A stretch of DNA of 25,406 nt from JBGMEA01 sp964444065 (GTDB taxonomy: Bacteria > Bacillota > Clostridia > Eubacteriales > Anaerofustaceae), in assembly GCA_964444065.1 (NCBI GenBank), contig CAYUFL010000030.1, positions 1-25,406 on the forward strand, written 5' to 3'. Positions 22,082 to 25,406 of this stretch are shown here, piece after piece; within the stretch, counting starts at the first letter, position 1, and each line of letters starts with the position of its first letter. A program made the position numbers and the translations under genes. The notes under the pieces are model-generated. The model saw nothing but the letters and a program-made list of their open reading frames with translations. It was not told the DNA's origin and did no database searches.

Positions 22082-22126
22082 TCGTCCCTCCGAATTGCCA
22101 ATGCAGACAAAAGTTACTCAGCAGAT

Positions 22127-22135
22127 ATTATAACA
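22127..22135 (-). promoter_or_regulatory. Extended -10 for the 22081 gene
   Basis: TTGT-TATAAT on the minus strand gives a perfect -10 (22132-22127) with an upstream TG. No good -35 is found at 17 bases. Confidence 0.5.
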
Positions 22136-22152
22136 AATTTATCATTTAAATA

Positions 22153-23232
22153 CTATGGTTTTAATGCATAATCAATGATTGCACCGCCCAGACATTCCTC
22201 ACCGGAATAAAAGACACCTACTTGTCCCGGCGCAACACCGCTTTGCGGTTGGGTGAAATGAACCTCGCATCCGTCAGGTGTTTTTTTGAGCATACATTTT
22301 TTCTCGGTTTGCTGATATCGGTATTTGACAGTGCATTCAAATTGATCTGTCTGAAGTTCGGATATAAAATTAACAGAAGTGGATACGAATCCGCGGCAGA
22401 ATAGGAGCGGATTCTCCGATCCCTGAACGACATAAAGAATATTATTCTTCATATCTTTGTCGCAGACGTACCATCGATCCCCCTCCCCTTGATTGCCGAT
22501 GCGCAGTCCTCTGCGCTGTCCGATGGTGTAATACATCAGACCGTCGTGTTCTCCGAGCTTCTTCATGGTATCCAAATCAATCATATCACCCTTCTGTGCA
22601 GGCAGATAGCTCTGCAAAAATCTGGTGAAATTACGTTCCCCAATAAAACAGATACCCATGGAATCTTTCTTTTCCGCTGTACGCAGATTGAGTTTCTGCG
22701 CAATCTCTCGGACTTGCGGCTTGTACATGCCGCCTAATGGAAAAAGTGCGGATGCGATCTGATGCGGTTGCAGAAAGCTGAGGAAATAACTCTGATCTTT
22801 TTTCGGATCGATGCCCTTGTATAGTCGTATCGTTCCGTTATCGATGCTGTTTCTGGCGTAATGCCCCGTTGCAATCAAATCCGCACCGAATGTCTTTTTT
22901 GCATAATGCAAAAAAGCCTTAAATTTGATTTCACTGTTGCACAGCACATCCGGATTCGGCGTTCTGCCTTTTGCGTATTCATTCAGAAAGTAAGTAAAAA
23001 CGTTGTCCCAGTATTCTTTGGAAAAATTTACCGAATAAAAGGGAATGCCGAGTTTCAGACACACGCTCTTCGCGTCGGCATAATCTTCTTCCGCAGGACA
23101 GATCCCGTTTTCGTCCGTTTCTTCCCAGTTTTTCATAAATACGCCGATGACATCATAGCCCTGCTCTTTCAGCAGGTACGCCGCAACGGAGGAATCCACG
23201 CCTCCCGAGATTCCCACAATGACTCTTTGCAT
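22153..23232 (-). CDS. mnmA: tRNA-specific 2-thiouridylase MnmA
   Basis: A 359-residue full-length MnmA, which puts sulfur on the wobble uridine of tRNA-Lys, Glu and Gln. The PP-loop GGVDSS is at 10-15; the two catalytic cysteines are C98 (NPDVLCNSEIKF) and C195 (SMGICFIGER). KKDQSYFL (144-151) and the C-terminal beta barrel with GQRRGLRIG and VAPGQVGVFY are typical. ATG 23232 has AGGAGA 3-4 bases upstream and matches the family start; an in-frame start at 23250 would overlap the YhaN-like stop. It lies 14 bases after that gene, so the two share a transcript. Sulfur delivery partners (IscS/NifS) are not in the window. Confidence 0.96.
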   Translation of the reverse strand: MQRVIVGISGGVDSSVAAYLLKEQGYDVIGVFMKNWEETDENGICPAEEDYADAKSVCLKLGIPFYSVNFSKEYWDNVFTYFLNEYAKGRTPNPDVLCNSEIKFKAFLHYAKKTFGADLIATGHYARNSIDNGTIRLYKGIDPKKDQSYFLSFLQPHQIASALFPLGGMYKPQVREIAQKLNLRTAEKKDSMGICFIGERNFTRFLQSYLPAQKGDMIDLDTMKKLGEHDGLMYYTIGQRRGLRIGNQGEGDRWYVCDKDMKNNILYVVQGSENPLLFCRGFVSTSVNFISELQTDQFECTVKYRYQQTEKKCMLKKTPDGCEVHFTQPQSGVAPGQVGVFYSGEECLGGAIIDYALKP

Positions 23233-23246
23233 ACTTCTCCTTTTTA

Positions 23247-25406
23247 TCACAGCATGACTTCATGATATTTTGCATGCGATGCCTGCAAAATATCCGATTC
23301 CGCCCTGCGGCAGCTCATAAAAATGATCTGGTGCTGTTTTGCCTTTTCGGCAATCAGCGAGATAATCTGTTTCAGACGATCATCATCGTATTGTGTAAAA
23401 CAATCATCCAAAAACATTGGTACATTCTGATCCTGAAGAATCAGTTCGGCGATTGCAAACCGGACTGCAAAGTACAATTGATCGATTGTGCCTCCGCTGA
23501 GAGAATTCAGTTCCGCCAGTTTATTTGCCTCGTGATCCATCACGCGGATTTCCAGTTGGTTCGTTACACGGATGTCCCCGTATTTTCCGTCCGTGATTGT
23601 CCTGACAAGATCGGAAATATATCGGTTGAAAGTCTCCGCAAAATCACCGTGGATGTCTTCCGAAATCGTTTCTATGGTACTGATTGCCAGTTCGTAAGCC
23701 GCAAGTTCTTCTTCGTACGCCGCAATATTGCGTTGCGCTTCGGTGAGTTCTTCTTCAATTTCGCCAAGCGGACGAACGGTACTTTCTGCTTTGGAGATGC
23801 TTCCGTTTAAAGAAGCAATCTGGGCTGTGATTTCAAGAATTCTGTCGCTTGTCTGACTGATTTGATCATCCGATGCTGCATCCTTCAATTCTGCTTCCTG
23901 AATTTGCATCTCAGCAGCCTGTTTCGCAGCTGTCTGTAATTGCACCAGGCTGACATTCGACAGCAACTCGTCCATGGCACTGATCAGCGAATCGTATTTT
24001 GTTTTAATTGCGGTTTGTTCTCTGCCGATAAGGATTGCCTGCTTCATTTCCTCAGCGGAACCTGCACCTGCATCGCGCAGAATTTTGGACATTTCCTCGG
24101 CATAACGGTTCATTTCTTCTCGATTTTGCAGAATTTCCTGCTCGATTCCGTTTATAATTTGGCGTTGCCCTTCCAGCAGCTTGTCTGACTGTATTTTTTT
24201 TGCATTATCGTCTTGGGCGTTGTGCAGGATCGTCTTCAATTGGTCGGTTGAGCTGCATCGGTATTTTTGTTTTAATTGTTCGATATCGATCTCGCACATC
24301 ACAATCATGTTGGTTGTACGTATTTTCATTGTATCGTATCGGTCGAAATAAGGCTCCAGCTCGGATTTTTTCGTTGTGGTAATTCCCCACAAAATCAGCA
24401 TCAAAATCCCGAGTGCACCCACTCCAGCCGCCCAATAATAAAACGATGGTTCGAAAAAATATCCGACTGCGGCTGCAGCAATCCCAAGCGCAGTCATTGT
24501 TGTGCCGGCAATGGAAAACAGTTTTTCTCTTCTTTTCAGTGTTTTGTAGTTCTTGCTCAGAGAGGATGACTGAACATCAGACTGTTTGTTTGCGTGCTCC
24601 TCAAGCTGCTGCAGTCTTCTTTTTAATAAAGCAGCGTCCTGCATCATTTCTTCGGCAGGTTGCTTGGAAGAAATCATCGGATCATTTTCGGCTTCGGATT
24701 TTATTTGTTGCAGCGATTTGCGTGCCAAGCTTTGTTTTACGGACAAAACCTCGTTATTTTGCTTTGTAAGCTCATATTTGGCACGTATCTGCTGATAGGT
24801 TTCGAATTGTGCTTCCGTAACGGTCGGCGGTTTGTTTAATTGCTTTTTTAAAGCGTCCGACTCATTTTTCAGGTTGCAATATTTGCTGTATTTTTTTGCC
24901 AAAGCGGCAATTCGTGCACGCTCTTTGTCTTTTTTGATATGGTCTTTTTCCCCGCTGAGCTGTCCGAGCGTTTGCTCCAGTTCACGCACTTTCAGATATT
25001 TTTCCCTGCATTCCGATTCGACTTCTTCTGCGGATATCTGCTCTTGTGTAAGCTGTTCGAGTCTTGCGATATTTGCTCCCAAAGGCGATTTTGATTGTTT
25101 TATTGTACCGATTTCGTTCTTTGATTTTTGCAGGGTTTCCAATGCCTTTTTAAATGAAATTGTACCGTCGTAGCTATGTTCTGCATTGACAAGCAAATCA
25201 CCGATTTCCTTCACAAGATCTGCATCGGTGGCATTTGACATTTGTGCAATACTGATCGTATTGCGAAACAACACATTGTTCAGACCCAAATGATGGGAAG
25301 CTTTCGGCAGTTTTTGCACCGGGTCGAACGGAAGCGCATCTGTCAGGTCTTTTCCGGTTCTCAGATTGTAAAGACGAACGCTTTCCTGATTTTTATGGAA
25401 ATTTCT
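23247..25406 (-). CDS. YhaN/SbcC-like coiled-coil ATPase with central membrane segment, 5' end missing
   Basis: The frame is open to the right edge; about 719 C-terminal residues are visible. The C-terminal ABC-type half has the signature LSGGT about 84 residues from the end and Walker B VPMFLDDCF, followed by a switch-like MSCRR in place of the usual His. Long coiled coils flank a pair of membrane helices (about 24390-24530: GTTMTALGIAAAAVGYFF, then GVGALGILMLILWGI). SbcC/Rad50 proteins lack such helices; YhaN of Bacillus and relatives has them. YhaN usually partners with the nuclease YhaM/YhaO (SbcD-like), expected upstream outside the window. Role in DNA processing is inferred from family. 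The Walker A half is not visible. mnmA follows after 14 bases. Confidence 0.85.
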   Translation of the reverse strand, partial: RNFHKNQESVRLYNLRTGKDLTDALPFDPVQKLPKASHHLGLNNVLFRNTISIAQMSNATDADLVKEIGDLLVNAEHSYDGTISFKKALETLQKSKNEIGTIKQSKSPLGANIARLEQLTQEQISAEEVESECREKYLKVRELEQTLGQLSGEKDHIKKDKERARIAALAKKYSKYCNLKNESDALKKQLNKPPTVTEAQFETYQQIRAKYELTKQNNEVLSVKQSLARKSLQQIKSEAENDPMISSKQPAEEMMQDAALLKRRLQQLEEHANKQSDVQSSSLSKNYKTLKRREKLFSIAGTTMTALGIAAAAVGYFFEPSFYYWAAGVGALGILMLILWGITTTKKSELEPYFDRYDTMKIRTTNMIVMCEIDIEQLKQKYRCSSTDQLKTILHNAQDDNAKKIQSDKLLEGQRQIINGIEQEILQNREEMNRYAEEMSKILRDAGAGSAEEMKQAILIGREQTAIKTKYDSLISAMDELLSNVSLVQLQTAAKQAAEMQIQEAELKDAASDDQISQTSDRILEITAQIASLNGSISKAESTVRPLGEIEEELTEAQRNIAAYEEELAAYELAISTIETISEDIHGDFAETFNRYISDLVRTITDGKYGDIRVTNQLEIRVMDHEANKLAELNSLSGGTIDQLYFAVRFAIAELILQDQNVPMFLDDCFTQYDDDRLKQIISLIAEKAKQHQIIFMSCRRAESDILQASHAKYHEVML

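Noticed and set aside
1..25406. CRISPR arrays, prophage, replication origin
   Set aside because: No regularly spaced repeats, phage genes, or clustered DnaA-box-like sites were seen on reading.

Overview
The window looks like chromosomal DNA of an anaerobic, low-to-mid GC Gram-positive bacterium (Bacillota, most likely Clostridia). The basis is a T-box leader, intrinsic U-tract terminators, AGGAGG-type ribosome sites, a tRNA-Pro with encoded CCA, a corrinoid/URO-D methyl-transfer pair, and Clostridia-type gene neighbourhoods (comEC-holA, a YhaN-like ATPase, DUF1893). Three 10-N runs (10455-10464, 17674-17683, 19647-19656) each fall inside a gene that continues on the other side, so this is a gapped draft or metagenome scaffold. 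I cannot name a genus.

Layout. 1-2530, plus strand: 3' part of a URO-D-family methyltransferase gene with terminator, a UPF0213 GIY-YIG protein, a minus-strand tRNA-Pro(CGG), and a rhomboid-fold membrane protein without catalytic residues. 2550-10927, minus strand: one long, tightly packed run DUF1893 > MBL hydrolase > YibE/F > comEC > holA > GNAT > PHP phosphatase > MFS exporter. Four junctions overlap or nearly touch. Its promoter appears to place the transcript start on the first ATG (leaderless). 11127-12168, plus strand: a zinc-dependent phospholipase C-like protein and a DtxR/MntR-type regulator with its own promoter and a palindrome over the -10. 12233-13747: a corrinoid protein and a divergent TetR regulator; two near-identical palindromes sit in the corrinoid gene's promoter. 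14024-15660, minus: phenylacetate-CoA ligase behind a complete T-box leader whose specifier reads UAC (tyrosine). 15705-21322, minus: ABC exporter permease and ATPase, a TtcA-like thiolase-type PP-loop enzyme, a membrane-anchored disordered protein, and a small multidrug export-family protein. 21542-25406, minus: a single-pass secreted-domain protein, mnmA, and the C-terminal part of a YhaN/SbcC-like ATPase running off the window.

How the parts fit. The URO-D protein and the corrinoid protein are the classes that move methyl groups through cobalamin; the TetR next to the corrinoid gene is the obvious candidate to control it. The T-box is the most informative regulatory element. A ligase switched on by uncharged tRNA-Tyr makes more sense making tyrosine from an arylacetate (CoA activation, then reductive carboxylation by a 2-oxoacid:ferredoxin oxidoreductase elsewhere) than degrading aromatics. 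mnmA and the TtcA-like gene both serve tRNA thiolation.

Assembly cautions. The ABC ATPase gene is split near its 3' end by about 270 bases that encode the C-terminal part of an elongation factor G-like protein, flanked by a 10-base direct repeat and a gap. The MBL hydrolase gene has a gap and an apparent one-base deletion. Both are more likely assembly faults than biology.
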